Origin: Pseudomonadota bacterium
GTDB lineage: Bacteria; Pseudomonadota; Alphaproteobacteria; Caulobacterales; Caulobacteraceae
Assembly (NCBI GenBank): GCA_023432855.1
Contig: JAEZEZ010000111.1
Span: 1-29,221, forward strand
Length of the DNA stretch: 29,221 nucleotides
Reading direction: 5' to 3'
Part shown: positions 17,583-27,914 of the stretch, in pieces
Layout: every line of letters starts with the position of its first letter
How positions within the stretch are numbered: position 1 is the first letter of the stretch
Translations under genes and position numbers: made by a program
Notes under the pieces: generated by a model
What the model was told of the DNA's origin: nothing
The model's input: the letters and a program-made list of their open reading frames with translations, nothing else
Database searches by the model: none

Positions 17583-18698
17583 ATGACCGCCCACATCCGC
17601 GCCGCCTACGGGCGCCTGCTCGACAGCGGCCGGATCCGGCCCGACGCGCCCCAGAAGCAGGCGGTCGACGCCTTCGCCCGGCTGGAGCGGGAGCTGGCCG
17701 CCGCCCGCCGGCCGAAGCTGCCCTTCATGCGCCGGCTCCGGACGCCGCGCGGCCTCTACCTCTGGGGGCCGCCCGGACGCGGCAAGTCCATGCTGATGGA
17801 CCTGTTCTTCGACGCCGCGCCCGAGCCCCGGAAGCAACGGCGGCACTTCCACGCCTTCATGGCCGAGGTCCACGCCCTGGTGAAGCAGTGGCGCGAGGGC
17901 GACGCGGCGGAGCGCAAACGGGTGTTCGGCGCGCGCAAGGGCGACGACCCGATCGAGCCGGTCGCCGCCCTGATCGCCGAGCGCGCCCGGCTGCTCTGCT
18001 TCGACGAGCTGCAGGTGACCGACATCGCCGACGCGATGATCCTGGGCCGCCTGTTCGAGGCGCTGTTCGCCGACGGCGTGGTGCTGGTGGCCACCTCCAA
18101 CCGGCCGCCGGAGGACCTCTACAAGGACGGCATCAACCGCCAGCTGTTCACGCCCTTCATCGACCTGATCCGCGAACGCTGCGCCGTCTGCGAGGTTGAC
18201 GGGCCGCGCGACTTCCGTCTCGACCGGCTGCTCGGCCACCAGGTCTATTTCAGCCCGCTCGACGAGGCCGCGCGCGAGGGCTTCGACCAGCTCTGGCGGG
18301 AGATGACCGACGTCAACCGCGAGGTGGGCGCCTGCGTCGAGGTGCTGGGCCGGCGGCTGGAGTTCCCGCGCGCCGTCGGGGGCCAGCTGCGCGCCAGCTT
18401 CGCCGAACTGTGCGAACGGTCGCTGGGCCCGCAGGACTACCTGGCCATCGCCGAGCGCTTCCACACGGTCTTCCTGGAGGACGTGCCGCAGCTCGGCCCC
18501 CAGGACCGCAACGCGGCCAAGCGGTTCGTCACCCTCATCGACGCCCTCTATGAGGATCGCGACCGGCTGGTCATGCTGGCCGCCGCCGAGCCCGAGGCCC
18601 TCTATCCCGAGGGCGACGGCGCCTTCGAGTTCGAGCGCACGGCCTCGCGCCTGCGCGAGATGCAGTCCGCCGCCTACCTGCAGCAGCCGCGCGGCTGA
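17583..18698 (+). CDS. zapE: AFG1-family ATPase ZapE
   Basis: 371-residue cytoplasmic P-loop ATPase. Walker A GPPGRGKS spans residues 62-69 and Walker B LLCFDE ends at residues 141-142; sensor-like TSNRPP follows. In E. coli ZapE binds the Z-ring and modulates FtsZ bundling; mitochondrial AFG1 assists membrane protein turnover. In alphaproteobacteria the gene usually lies near sdh/mdh genes, which are not present here. ATG 17583 (MTAHIRAAYG) matches the family start; an upstream frame from 17433 is antisense to the asd leader. The ribosome-binding site is weak (GCAGG). The methyltransferase gene follows after 13 nt. Confidence 0.94.
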   Translation: MTAHIRAAYGRLLDSGRIRPDAPQKQAVDAFARLERELAAARRPKLPFMRRLRTPRGLYLWGPPGRGKSMLMDLFFDAAPEPRKQRRHFHAFMAEVHALVKQWREGDAAERKRVFGARKGDDPIEPVAALIAERARLLCFDELQVTDIADAMILGRLFEALFADGVVLVATSNRPPEDLYKDGINRQLFTPFIDLIRERCAVCEVDGPRDFRLDRLLGHQVYFSPLDEAAREGFDQLWREMTDVNREVGACVEVLGRRLEFPRAVGGQLRASFAELCERSLGPQDYLAIAERFHTVFLEDVPQLGPQDRNAAKRFVTLIDALYEDRDRLVMLAAAEPEALYPEGDGAFEFERTASRLREMQSAAYLQQPRG

Positions 18699-18711
18699 GA
18701 GAGGAGAGCCC

Positions 18712-19386
18712 ATGTCCCGCTCGTCGTTCCTGTCCGAACCCGTCCGCGACTACGTCCAGCGCCACGGCGCCCGCGAGCATCCGGTCCTGGCCCGCTGCCG
18801 GGAGGAGACCGCCGCCATGGGCGACATCGCCCGCATGCAGATCAGCCCCGAGCAGGGCGCCTTCATGCAGGTGATGGCCCGGGCGGTGAACGCGCGCCGC
18901 TACCTCGAGGTGGGCGTGTTCACCGGCTACTCCTCGCTCGCTGTCGCCCTGGTGATGAAGGCGATGCACGGCTCGGCGGCCGAGGTCGTCGCCTGCGACA
19001 TCTCCGACGAGTACCTCGCCCGCGCCCGCGGCTACTGGAGCGAGGCGGGGGTGCAGGACGTGATCACGACCAGCGTCGGCCCCGCGGTGGAGAGCCTCGA
19101 CGCCCTGATCGAGGACGGCCGGGCCGGCCAGTTCGACATGGCCTTCGTCGACGCCGACAAGACCGGCTACGACGCCTACTACGAGCGTTGCCTCGTGCTG
19201 CTGCGGCCCGGCGGCCTGCTGCTGCTCGACAACATGCTGTGGGGCGGCAGGGTCGCCGATCCGGACGAGCAGGACGACGACACCCGCGCCCTGCGCGGCC
19301 TGGCCGCCAGGGTCGCCGCCGACGAGCGGGTCGAGATGACCCTGGCCGCCGTCGGCGACGGCCTGTCGATGATCGTCAGGCGCTGA
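18712..19386 (+). CDS. Class I SAM-dependent O-methyltransferase (CCoAOMT-like)
   Basis: 224 residues. SAM-binding motif YLEVGVFTGYSS is followed by the family's metal-binding residues D147 and D149 in VDADK and D173-N174 in LLDNMLW, the pattern of cation-dependent caffeoyl-CoA/catechol O-methyltransferases. The bacterial substrate is usually unknown. Start ATG 18712 has a strong GAGAGGAGAG just upstream and lies 13 nt after zapE, so they are probably one operon. Cytoplasmic, no signal peptide. Confidence 0.92.
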   Translation: MSRSSFLSEPVRDYVQRHGAREHPVLARCREETAAMGDIARMQISPEQGAFMQVMARAVNARRYLEVGVFTGYSSLAVALVMKAMHGSAAEVVACDISDEYLARARGYWSEAGVQDVITTSVGPAVESLDALIEDGRAGQFDMAFVDADKTGYDAYYERCLVLLRPGGLLLLDNMLWGGRVADPDEQDDDTRALRGLAARVAADERVEMTLAAVGDGLSMIVRR

Positions 19387-19464
19387 CGCCTTGACCGTGG
19401 AAGGCGGCGGTGAGAGCGTCCGGCAGTATTTTCACCGGGGGGCCCGGCGACGGGTGACATCGAC

Positions 19465-19950
19465 ATGCGACTGAAACTTGCAGCGGCCGCGGCCGCCTTC
19501 GGCCTGGCGTTCGCGGCGGCGGGCGGCGCGGCGGCCCAGTCGGGCCCCATCCCCAACGGCGGCGTGACCATCGAGGACCTCGTCCGCTTCCTGCAGAACA
19601 AGGGCTTCAAGGCCGAGGTAAAGCGCGCGACCAACGGCGACCGCTACATCTCCAGCGCCTCCAGCGGCATCAACTTCGAGATCGTGCCCTACGACTGCAA
19701 CACCGGCTCGCGCTGCGCCTCGGTGCAGTTCTCCAGCAGCTTCGACCTGAACCAGGGGCTGTCGGCGGCGCGCATCAACGAGTGGAACACCACCAAGCGC
19801 TACGTGAAGGCGCATATCGACGACGAGGGCGATCCCTACGCCCGCTACGACGCCAACACCTCGCCGGGCGGCTCCTGGGAAGCCTTCGCCGACGACTTCA
19901 GCGTGTGGACCAACATCCTGGGCGAGTTCACCAAGTTCATCGGCTGGTAG
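19465..19950 (+). CDS. YbjN-like secreted protein
   Basis: 161 residues. Residues 1-25 form a signal peptide ending AAAQ. The mature protein resembles the YbjN family (bacterial sensory-transduction regulator fold): TIEDLVRFLQNKGFKAEV followed by a strand-rich part with DCNTGSRCASVQF and the late NEWN block. Caulobacterales encode several secreted YbjN-like proteins of unknown role. Two Cys (in YDCNTGSRC) may form a disulphide. The start ATG 19465 has only a poor ribosome-binding site (GGGTGAC). Alone in its transcription unit and closed by the terminator at 19976. Confidence 0.82.
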   Translation: MRLKLAAAAAAFGLAFAAAGGAAAQSGPIPNGGVTIEDLVRFLQNKGFKAEVKRATNGDRYISSASSGINFEIVPYDCNTGSRCASVQFSSSFDLNQGLSAARINEWNTTKRYVKAHIDDEGDPYARYDANTSPGGSWEAFADDFSVWTNILGEFTKFIGW

Positions 19951-19975
19951 GCGAAGCCGCCGCCGCGACGACCGG

Positions 19976-20003
19976 GGCCGCCCTTCGGGGCGGCCTCTTT
20001 CGC
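19976..20003 (+). terminator. Rho-independent terminator after the YbjN-like gene
   Basis: A perfect 8-bp stem GGCCGCCC / GGGCGGCC closed by a TTCG tetraloop, followed by TCTTTC. Lies 26 nt after the stop codon. The T-run is short but such tails recur in this GC-rich block. It may also serve the convergent lyase gene ending at 20011. Confidence 0.85.
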
Positions 20004-20010
20004 ATGAGGC

Positions 20011-20868
20011 TCAGCTCCGCTCCGCCGCCGCCAGCAGGCGCTCGGCCTGGCGCAGGTGCAGCCGCTCGGCCATGGCCCCGCCCTCGATCCGCACCGCGCC
20101 GCGCCCCTCGTTCCCCGGCAGCCCGAAGGCGCGCACGACGGCGCGCGCCCAGATCAGGTCCGTCTCGTCCGGCGAGAAGGCCGCCTGGGCGATGCCGACC
20201 TGGGCCGGGTGGATCACCGCCTTGCCGTCGAACCCGAAATCGCGGCCCTCGCGGCACTCCGCCTCGAAGCGGGCGAGGTCGCTGAAGTCGTTGAACACCC
20301 CGTCGACCACGGCCAGTCCATGCGCGCGCGCCGTCGTCACCAGCAGGCTCATGGCCCAGTGCAGCGGCCGCCGGTCGAGCCCCGGCCGCCGGCCCATCTC
20401 GTAGGACAGGTCGTTCTGGCCGAAGAACAGCGCCTGCAGCCCCAGCGCCGCTCCGGCCTCGGCGATCTGGCGCAGGTTGAGCAGGCCCTCGCAGGTCTCG
20501 ACGCTGGCCCACAGCGGCGCCTTGCCGCCGAGCGCGGCGCGGACCGCCGCCAGGGCCTCGGCCGAGCCGGTCTTGGGCGTCACCACGGGCCCGGCGAGGC
20601 CCGCCCTCGCCAGGGCACGCAGGTCGTCGGCGCCCCAGGGCGTGTCCAGCCCGTTGACCCGCACCGCCACCACCGGGGCCCGGAAGCCGCCCTCGAGCGC
20701 CGCCTCCATCGCCGCGGCGCGGGCGGCGGCCTTTTCGTCGGGGCCGACGGCGTCCTCGAGGTCGAGGATCACGGCGTCGCAGTCCAGCGTGCGGGCCTTG
20801 GCCACGGCGCGCGGATTGGACGCCGGCAGGAAGAGCGCGGAGCGCAGGAGGGGAAGGGCGTCGGTCAT
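20011..20868 (-). CDS. CitE-like HpcH/HpaI aldolase / citrate lyase-family protein
   Basis: 285 residues, a TIM-barrel C-C lyase of the CitE group. Visible features are the N-terminal RSALFLPASNP, the Mg/acidic block LDLEDAV near residues 35-41, ASVETCEGLLNL with the metal-binding Glu, and DGKAVIHPAQV near the C-terminus. Without citD and citF nearby it is a stand-alone CitE-like protein, which elsewhere cleaves malyl- or citramalyl-CoA esters; the substrate here is unknown. ATG 20868 overlaps the stop of thpR (ATGA), so translation is coupled to that gene. Convergent with the YbjN-like gene across the terminator. Confidence 0.9.
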   Translation of the reverse strand: MTDALPLLRSALFLPASNPRAVAKARTLDCDAVILDLEDAVGPDEKAAARAAAMEAALEGGFRAPVVAVRVNGLDTPWGADDLRALARAGLAGPVVTPKTGSAEALAAVRAALGGKAPLWASVETCEGLLNLRQIAEAGAALGLQALFFGQNDLSYEMGRRPGLDRRPLHWAMSLLVTTARAHGLAVVDGVFNDFSDLARFEAECREGRDFGFDGKAVIHPAQVGIAQAAFSPDETDLIWARAVVRAFGLPGNEGRGAVRIEGGAMAERLHLRQAERLLAAAERS

Positions 20869-21404
20869 GGGACCAGAGGATACTCCCGTTCCAGCTCGTA
20901 GCGGGCGCCGTCCTTCGACAGCCAGCTGGAGTAGAGCCCGAACCAGCCGACCTGGAAGGGCGGCGAATGCAGCAGGTTGTGGTTGCGGATCCAGGCGGCG
21001 ACGCGGTCGGGCTCGGGCCGGCGGACATAGGCCAGCGTCACGTGCGGCCGCCAGGCCCGCCCCTCGGGCTTCAGGCCGGCCCGGCGCGCGGCGCTCTCGC
21101 AGCGGCTGTGCAGCAGGTCGAGCGGGGCGCTGGGCTCGACACCGGCCCATACCGCCCGCACCTCGCCGCCTTCCCCGAAGGCCCCCGCGCCCTTAAGTTC
21201 GAGGTCGAACGGCGGCTGCCGGACGGCGGCCAGGGCCTCGTCGATCTCGCCGGCCGTCGTCTCCTCGACCTCGCCGAAGAAGCGCAGGGTCAGGTGCAGG
21301 CTGTCGGGGTCGCGCCAGCGGGCGCCCGGCAGACCCTGCTGGCGCCGGGACAGGGGCCCGGCGATCTCGGGCGGGATTTCGATGGCGGCGAACAGGCGGA
21401 TCAC
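20865..21404 (-). CDS. thpR: RNA 2',3'-cyclic phosphodiesterase (2'-5' RNA ligase family)
   Basis: 179 residues of the 2H phosphoesterase fold. Both HxTx motifs are present: H37-x-T39 (LHLTLRF) and H121-x-T123 (PHVTLAYV). The family hydrolyses 2',3'-cyclic phosphates at RNA ends and in vitro joins tRNA halves by 2'-5' bonds. The start is GTG 21404 (MIRLFAAIEIPP), the conserved start of the family; the frame continues upstream but into non-conserved sequence. It is first in a two-gene unit with the CitE-like gene (ATGA overlap). Confidence 0.92.
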   Translation of the reverse strand: MIRLFAAIEIPPEIAGPLSRRQQGLPGARWRDPDSLHLTLRFFGEVEETTAGEIDEALAAVRQPPFDLELKGAGAFGEGGEVRAVWAGVEPSAPLDLLHSRCESAARRAGLKPEGRAWRPHVTLAYVRRPEPDRVAAWIRNHNLLHSPPFQVGWFGLYSSWLSKDGARYELEREYPLVP

Positions 21405-21526
21405 GCCCCGACCCTGGCGAGCGGTCGCCCGCCCGTCCAGTCCGGAATGCCTTGCGCAAACAGGGTTGCGTGGCCAAATATACAGCGAAGGCCCCATGAG
21501 GGGGCCATGAGGGAGAATTTATCGCC
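21405..21526 (+). promoter_or_regulatory. Promoter/leader region of the Bax-inhibitor-1 gene with two nested mini-ORFs
   Basis: The 122-bp divergent gap has a relatively AT-rich patch (GGCCAAATATACAGCG, about 21470-21485) with TTGCG elements upstream that could form a promoter. Downstream of it, CCATGAGGG occurs twice (21494-21502 and 21505-21513). Each copy holds an ATG: ATG 21496 opens MRGP-stop, whose TGA overlaps ATG 21507; that opens MRENLSP-stop, whose TGA (21528-21530) overlaps the real start at 21527. GAAGG at 21487-21491 could be a ribosome-binding site for the first. Chance is possible. Confidence 0.4.
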
Positions 21527-22276
21527 ATGAGCGACTGGAACAGCCGCTATCCGGGGGCGATCCCCGCGCCGGCCGAAATGGCCGTGGACGCGGGCCTGCG
21601 CAGCTTCATGCTGGCCGTCTACAACAAGCTGGCCATCGGCCTGGTGATCGCCACCGTCCTGGCCTTCGTGACCTCCAGCGTGCCGCCCGTGCGCGACATG
21701 CTGTTCCAGATCACGGCGGACGGCCGCTTCGCCGGCTACACCCTGCTGGGCTACGGCGTCGTGTTCGCCCCGCTGGTGCTGATCTTCGGCTCCATGTTCA
21801 TGATGCGGAACCCGACCGCGTCCGGCGCCAGCCTGCTCTACTGGCTGGTGGTCTCGACCATGGGCGCGTCTCTCGGCGTCATCCTGCTGGTCTATACGGG
21901 CGCCTCGGCGGCCATGACGCTCGGCGTCACCGCCATCGCCTTCGGCGGCCTCAGCCTGGTGGGCTACACCACCAAGAAGAACCTGAGCGGCATGGGCAGC
22001 TTCCTGATCATGGCCCTGATCGGCCTGATCGTCGCCTCGCTGGTCAACATGTTCCTGCGCAGCCCGATGATGCACCTCGTCATCAGCGCCGCCGGCGTGC
22101 TGATCTTCGCCGGCCTGATCGCCTACGACACCCAGCGCCTGAAGATGACCTACTACGCGCTGGGCGGGGACAAGGAAGCCATGGGCGTCGCCTCCAGCTA
22201 CGGCGCGCTCAGCCTGTTCATCAATTTCGTGAACCTGTTCCAGTTCCTGCTGCAGTTCCTCGGCGCCCGCCGCTAG
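21527..22276 (+). CDS. Bax inhibitor-1 / YccA-family membrane protein
   Basis: 249 residues with about seven transmembrane segments from residue 30 onward. The N-terminus (to residue 27) is hydrophilic, as usual for the family. The C-terminal AYDTQRLK block, a family hallmark with the conserved Asp, is at about residues 203-210, and GGDKEAMGVASSYGALSLFINFVN (split) follows. Bacterial members include YccA, an inhibitor and substrate of the FtsH protease, and BsYetJ, a pH-sensitive calcium leak channel. ATG 21527 has GGGAG 11 nt upstream. The terminator at 22302 closes the unit. Confidence 0.94.
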   Translation: MSDWNSRYPGAIPAPAEMAVDAGLRSFMLAVYNKLAIGLVIATVLAFVTSSVPPVRDMLFQITADGRFAGYTLLGYGVVFAPLVLIFGSMFMMRNPTASGASLLYWLVVSTMGASLGVILLVYTGASAAMTLGVTAIAFGGLSLVGYTTKKNLSGMGSFLIMALIGLIVASLVNMFLRSPMMHLVISAAGVLIFAGLIAYDTQRLKMTYYALGGDKEAMGVASSYGALSLFINFVNLFQFLLQFLGARR

Positions 22277-22301
22277 GGGCCGCCGCAGACCTGAACGGAA
22301 G

Positions 22302-22331
22302 CGCCCCGGCGGGAGACCGCCAGGGCGTTTT
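22302..22331 (+). terminator. Rho-independent terminator after the Bax-inhibitor-1 gene
   Basis: Stem CGCCC + GGCGG pairing with CCGCC + GGGCG across one C/A mismatch, GAGA tetraloop, then TTTTC. It starts 25 nt after the stop and reaches the stop codon of the convergent DUF2794 gene at 22331. Confidence 0.85.
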
Positions 22332-22666
22332 CATTCCACCACCGAAAACCGCTTGCGGTCGAAGAACCTGAGCAGGGGCTCCAGCTCCCGGCCCCGCTTC
22401 AGCACATGGCCGCCCTGGCCGACGATCGCCCACATGCCCTGCTTGCGGGCCAGCGCCGGGCGCTTCTCGATGCGGTAGAGCGGGGATTCCGAGGCGCGCC
22501 GGAAGACGCTGAAGAAGACCGCCTCGGATTGCACGTCGATGGAGTAGTCCCGCCACTCCCCCATGCCGACCATGCGCCCATAGAGCCGCAGGATCAGGTC
22601 GAGTTCGCGCCGGTCGAAGAAGACCGTTCCCGGTCGGCCGGCGGGGGTCCAGGCGTCGAGACTCAT
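22331..22666 (-). CDS. DUF2794 family protein
   Basis: 111 residues, a small alphaproteobacterial family of unknown function. The recognisable core is FFDRRELDLILRLYGRMV followed by WRDYSIDVQSEAVFFSVFRR and a basic end (FFDRKRFSVVE). No signal peptide, no membrane segment and no catalytic motif; predicted cytoplasmic. ATG 22666 gives the usual family length. Convergent with the Bax-inhibitor gene; the 363-bp gap upstream must contain its promoter. Confidence 0.85.
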   Translation of the reverse strand: MSLDAWTPAGRPGTVFFDRRELDLILRLYGRMVGMGEWRDYSIDVQSEAVFFSVFRRASESPLYRIEKRPALARKQGMWAIVGQGGHVLKRGRELEPLLRFFDRKRFSVVE

Positions 22667-22776
22667 CGGGGCGAGCCTAACGCGGGTTCGGCCTCCGCGG
22701 CCAGCGCCGATCGGCGGGACGGATCACCGCAGCCGTGGCCCCCGCGCCACGTGGGCGATCAAAGGTTAACGCCGGG

Positions 22777-22994
22777 ACAGCAAGGGTCACGAAATGGTCC
22801 CAATTCGGTCCCGCGCCCGCCTGTTTGGACCCCGAATTTCACAGTGTCGACCGGTCGGGGTCACGGTGAGGTCCCGGATCCTGAACAGCCCCCCCAGCCC
22901 CCCTGGATCAAGACGGGGCTCCGGTCGGTCGGCGCCCTCCTAGCGAAAGACGCCCGTGCGACTCCCTCCCCCCTCCGGTCGCACGGGCGTTTTT
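22777..22994 (+). ncRNA. Candidate structured small RNA ending in a strong terminator
   Basis: No coding gene fits this stretch (part of the 22667-23029 gap), yet it is rich in complementary segments. AATTCGGTCC (22802-22811) pairs with GGACCCCGAATT (22827-22838) with a 2-nt bulge. AGCCCC (22896-22901) pairs with GGGGCT (22915-22920). An 18-nt imperfect direct repeat, GGGTCACG-n4-GGTCCC, occurs at 22784 and 22858. All of this precedes a plus-strand terminator although no plus-strand gene ends here. Not recognised as tmRNA, SRP RNA, RNase P RNA or a known riboswitch. It may simply be promoter DNA of the DUF2794 gene. Confidence 0.3.
22951..22994 (+). terminator. Strong Rho-independent terminator
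   Basis: A perfect 12-bp stem CGCCCGTGCGAC / GTCGCACGGGCG with a 15-nt pyrimidine-rich loop, followed by TTTTT on the plus strand. On the minus strand the same stem is followed by TCTTTC, so it also serves the DUF1223 gene ending at 23030. The better T-tract faces the plus direction, where no protein gene ends. Confidence 0.9.
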
Positions 22995-23029
22995 GCGTCT
23001 GGAGCCCGGGATGTCGGCGGGAGCGCCCG

Positions 23030-23740
23030 TCAGCGGCGGCCGGCGGCCATGATGCGGCCGGTGCGGTCGGCCTGCACCAGCACGACGGTCTCCAGGCCCT
23101 CCTCGCTCGGGGCCGGCAGGCGGAACATCTTGGGCCGGCCGCGCCAGTCGCCCAGCCGCACCAGCTCGCGCACCACATTGTCGTGCCGCACCGTCTGGCC
23201 GCGGTTCTCGCCCCGGCGCACGGCTACCTCCTGCACCTCGTCGTCGTAGCGCACCAGCCACACGGTCGCCCCGCCGCGCGGAACCCGGCCCGAGCCGACG
23301 GCGACCCGGCCCTCGCCCACGAACTGCATGTCCGGCGGATAGACGTCGCGCTCGGCCTCTTCCCGCACCGCCGCCTCGACCTCGTCGGGCTCGACGGCGG
23401 TCAGCTGCCGCTTGCCGTCGACCACGATCTGCGGCGTGTAGACGTCGCGCAGGTTCATGGCCCGGCGGTAGGCGCGCTGGCGCTCGGCGAACTCGGGCCG
23501 GGCGAAGGTGTCCTTCCAGCCCAGGTAGTCCCAGTAGTCGACGGCGTAGGTCAGGGTGATGACGTCGGGCTGGTCGGCCAGGCGCATGAGCAGCTGGTTC
23601 GCCTCCGGGCAGTCGGAGCAGCCCTGGGCCGTGAACAGCTCGACCACCACCGGCGCGGCCGGGGGACGCGCCCGGGCCGAGGCCGCCGCCAGGGGCGCGA
23701 CCGCAAGCGCCAGCAGCGTGACAAACGCAATCCGCTTCAT
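23030..23740 (-). CDS. DUF1223 secreted thioredoxin-fold protein
   Basis: 236 residues. A signal peptide covers about residues 1-25. The mature part begins VVVELFTAQGCSDCPEAN, a thioredoxin-like strand followed by a CxxC pair (C41, C44), and contains TPQIVVDGK, the expected cis-Pro region. The family is common in alphaproteobacteria, often next to acnA, but has no agreed function; a periplasmic thiol-disulphide role is inferred from the CxxC. ATG 23740 is followed by the usual MKRIAF start. It lies downstream of acnA in the same direction, separated by hairpins at 23778-23824. Confidence 0.88.
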   Translation of the reverse strand: MKRIAFVTLLALAVAPLAAASARARPPAAPVVVELFTAQGCSDCPEANQLLMRLADQPDVITLTYAVDYWDYLGWKDTFARPEFAERQRAYRRAMNLRDVYTPQIVVDGKRQLTAVEPDEVEAAVREEAERDVYPPDMQFVGEGRVAVGSGRVPRGGATVWLVRYDDEVQEVAVRRGENRGQTVRHDNVVRELVRLGDWRGRPKMFRLPAPSEEGLETVVLVQADRTGRIMAAGRR

Positions 23741-23777
23741 GGCGTCACCTTAAAGCCGATCCCCCCATGACGCGCCC

Positions 23778-23824
23778 CTCACGCCTGCGTGAGCGCGCCC
23801 GCCCGGACCGCATAGCGATCCGGG
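23778..23824. terminator. Tandem hairpins between acnA and the DUF1223 gene
   Basis: Two stem-loops without a T-tract: CTCACG/CGTGAG with CCTG loop (23778-23793), and CCCGGACCGC / GCGATCCGGG (23802-23824, one G-U pair, loop ATA). They lie 18 nt after the acnA stop on the minus strand. They probably attenuate or stabilise the acnA transcript. CTCACGC/GCGTGAG also occurs inside the mirrored repeat at 4363-4405, so this may be a partial relative of that element. Confidence 0.6.
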
Positions 23825-23841
23825 CTTCGCGTCTCCAGTCC

Positions 23842-26541
<2,700 letters not shown>

Positions 26542-27266
26542 GGCGAGTCGGATCCTGAGCTGGCGTTAGCGAACACGGAGCAGGCATAACCTGCGCCACG
26601 AGAGGTGTTCGGCCGGATGCGCTCCAAGGAGCGCGCGCCGCCCCGGGGGTGCCCGGGTAGCGAGTGCCCTCGACGGAGCCCCGGGCGCCGGGGCGTTCGC
26701 GGAAAGCACTCAGGATGGTGCGCGAGGGGCGGTTTGGACGCCCTTGAATGATCGCGCGGCGCAGCCTGAGCCGGTCTATAGAACGTTTCGAAATTGGCCG
26801 CTACTGGCCCGATGACACAGCCGCGCGACTGACATTCCAGCCCCGAGCGCCTTGCAAAAGCCTCTCGGTCGACCCTTCCCGGCCAAGGCGGCGCAGCGGC
26901 GCAAAGCCACCCGGAAAACGTCGCGCCGGTCGACACAAGGCGGGCGAGCGGGGCCTCCCGCTACTCGCGGCCGGCCGGCGCGGTGGGATCGCGGGCCACT
27001 TCCTCGGCCCGGCGGGGCGGAGCCAGAAGCGGCTGCCCGTGACCCATGATAGCTGATCCTGCCAATTCGCCTCCGGGAACCGCAGAACCAATGCGCCGGA
27101 GATGCGTGCGGTTCGCGCGGCGCGGAACGATCGGCTATAGGCCGCGAGCGGCCGGATCGCCGACGCGATCCGGCCTCGATGCGCCCCTCGTATCGTGGGC
27201 GGCCATTCAGCTTCCCTCTGGACGAAGACGAGACGTGCGGACCCTCCCCTCATCCAAGGCCGATCC
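26542..27266. other. 725-bp gene-free region between acnA and ccmA
   Basis: Separates divergent acnA and ccmA and must hold both promoters. Frames within it have no family-like content or ribosome-binding sites. Structure seen: hairpin GCGCTC-CAAG-GAGCGC (26619-26634); a G/C-rich block about 26640-26695 with repeated CCCGGG cores; GAGTGC near 26660 facing GCACTC near 26707; and a 10-bp stem GGCCGGATCG / CGATCCGGCC with a 6-nt loop (27150-27175) lacking a T-tract. No RNA family recognised. It is unusually long for such compact DNA. Confidence 0.5.
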
Positions 27267-27914
27267 GTGCGGTTGATCGTCGAGAATCTCGCCTGCCGCC
27301 GTTCGGGCCGCCGGATCTTCACCGGGCTCACCTTCGCCGTCGGCCCCGGCGAAGGGCTGATGGTGACCGGACGAAACGGCGCCGGCAAATCGAGCCTTCT
27401 GACGATGCTCTCCGGTCGCCTTAAACCCGATGCCGGCGCGATCCGCGTCGAGGGCATCGGCGAGGCGACACTGCCGGAATGCCTTCATGTCGTCGGGCAC
27501 CGGGACGGACTGAAATCGGCGCTGACGGCTGCGGAAAATCTCGAATTCGCCCGCGACCTTCTTGGTCACCCGGCCGCCTCTCCGGCTCAGGCCCTCGAGG
27601 CGATGGGCCTGCCGCACGTGGCGCGGCTGCCGGTCGGCTACCTCTCCGCCGGACAAAGGCGCCGGGTGGCGCTGGCCCGGCTCCTCGTCTGTCGCCGCCC
27701 GCTCTGGCTTCTCGACGAGCCGACCGCCGCCCTCGACCTCGCCTCGCAAGGGGTGCTTGCCGGCCTGATGCGGCACCACCGCGCAGAGGGCGGTCTCGTG
27801 ATTGCTGCAACGCACCAAGCCCTCGGCCTTGAGGATGCCCGCGAGTTGCGCATCGGACCTGTCACGGCACCGGCCGCGGCTGAGGACGCGTTCGCCGCGG
27901 AGGAGTGGCTGTGA
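27267..27914 (+). CDS. ccmA: Heme exporter ATP-binding protein CcmA
   Basis: ATPase of the CcmABCD complex, which releases holo-CcmE for cytochrome c maturation. 215 residues, the usual size. Walker A GRNGAGKS is at residues 35-42, the ABC signature is LSAGQRRRVALARLL, and Walker B LWLLDEPTAALDL follows. GTG 27267 is chosen (MRLIVENLACRRSGRR, family start) with AAGG about 8 nt upstream; a longer frame from 27195 adds non-family residues. Leu codons are mixed CTC/CTT/CTG with AAA and GAA common, unlike genes before 25.8 kb. The stop overlaps ccmB (GTGA). An acnA-ccmA divergent arrangement is known from several alphaproteobacteria. Confidence 0.94.
   Translation: MRLIVENLACRRSGRRIFTGLTFAVGPGEGLMVTGRNGAGKSSLLTMLSGRLKPDAGAIRVEGIGEATLPECLHVVGHRDGLKSALTAAENLEFARDLLGHPAASPAQALEAMGLPHVARLPVGYLSAGQRRRVALARLLVCRRPLWLLDEPTAALDLASQGVLAGLMRHHRAEGGLVIAATHQALGLEDARELRIGPVTAPAAAEDAFAAEEWL

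Noticed and set aside
22667..23029. tmRNA (split alphaproteobacterial ssrA) or SRP RNA
   Set aside because: No reading frame for an ANDNxAEEFAVAA-like tag, no tRNA-like acceptor end and no SRP tetraloop motif were found.
26748..27056. Possible 102-codon gene in the acnA-ccmA gap
   Set aside because: No ribosome-binding site, basic low-complexity translation and no recognisable domain; the region reads as non-coding.
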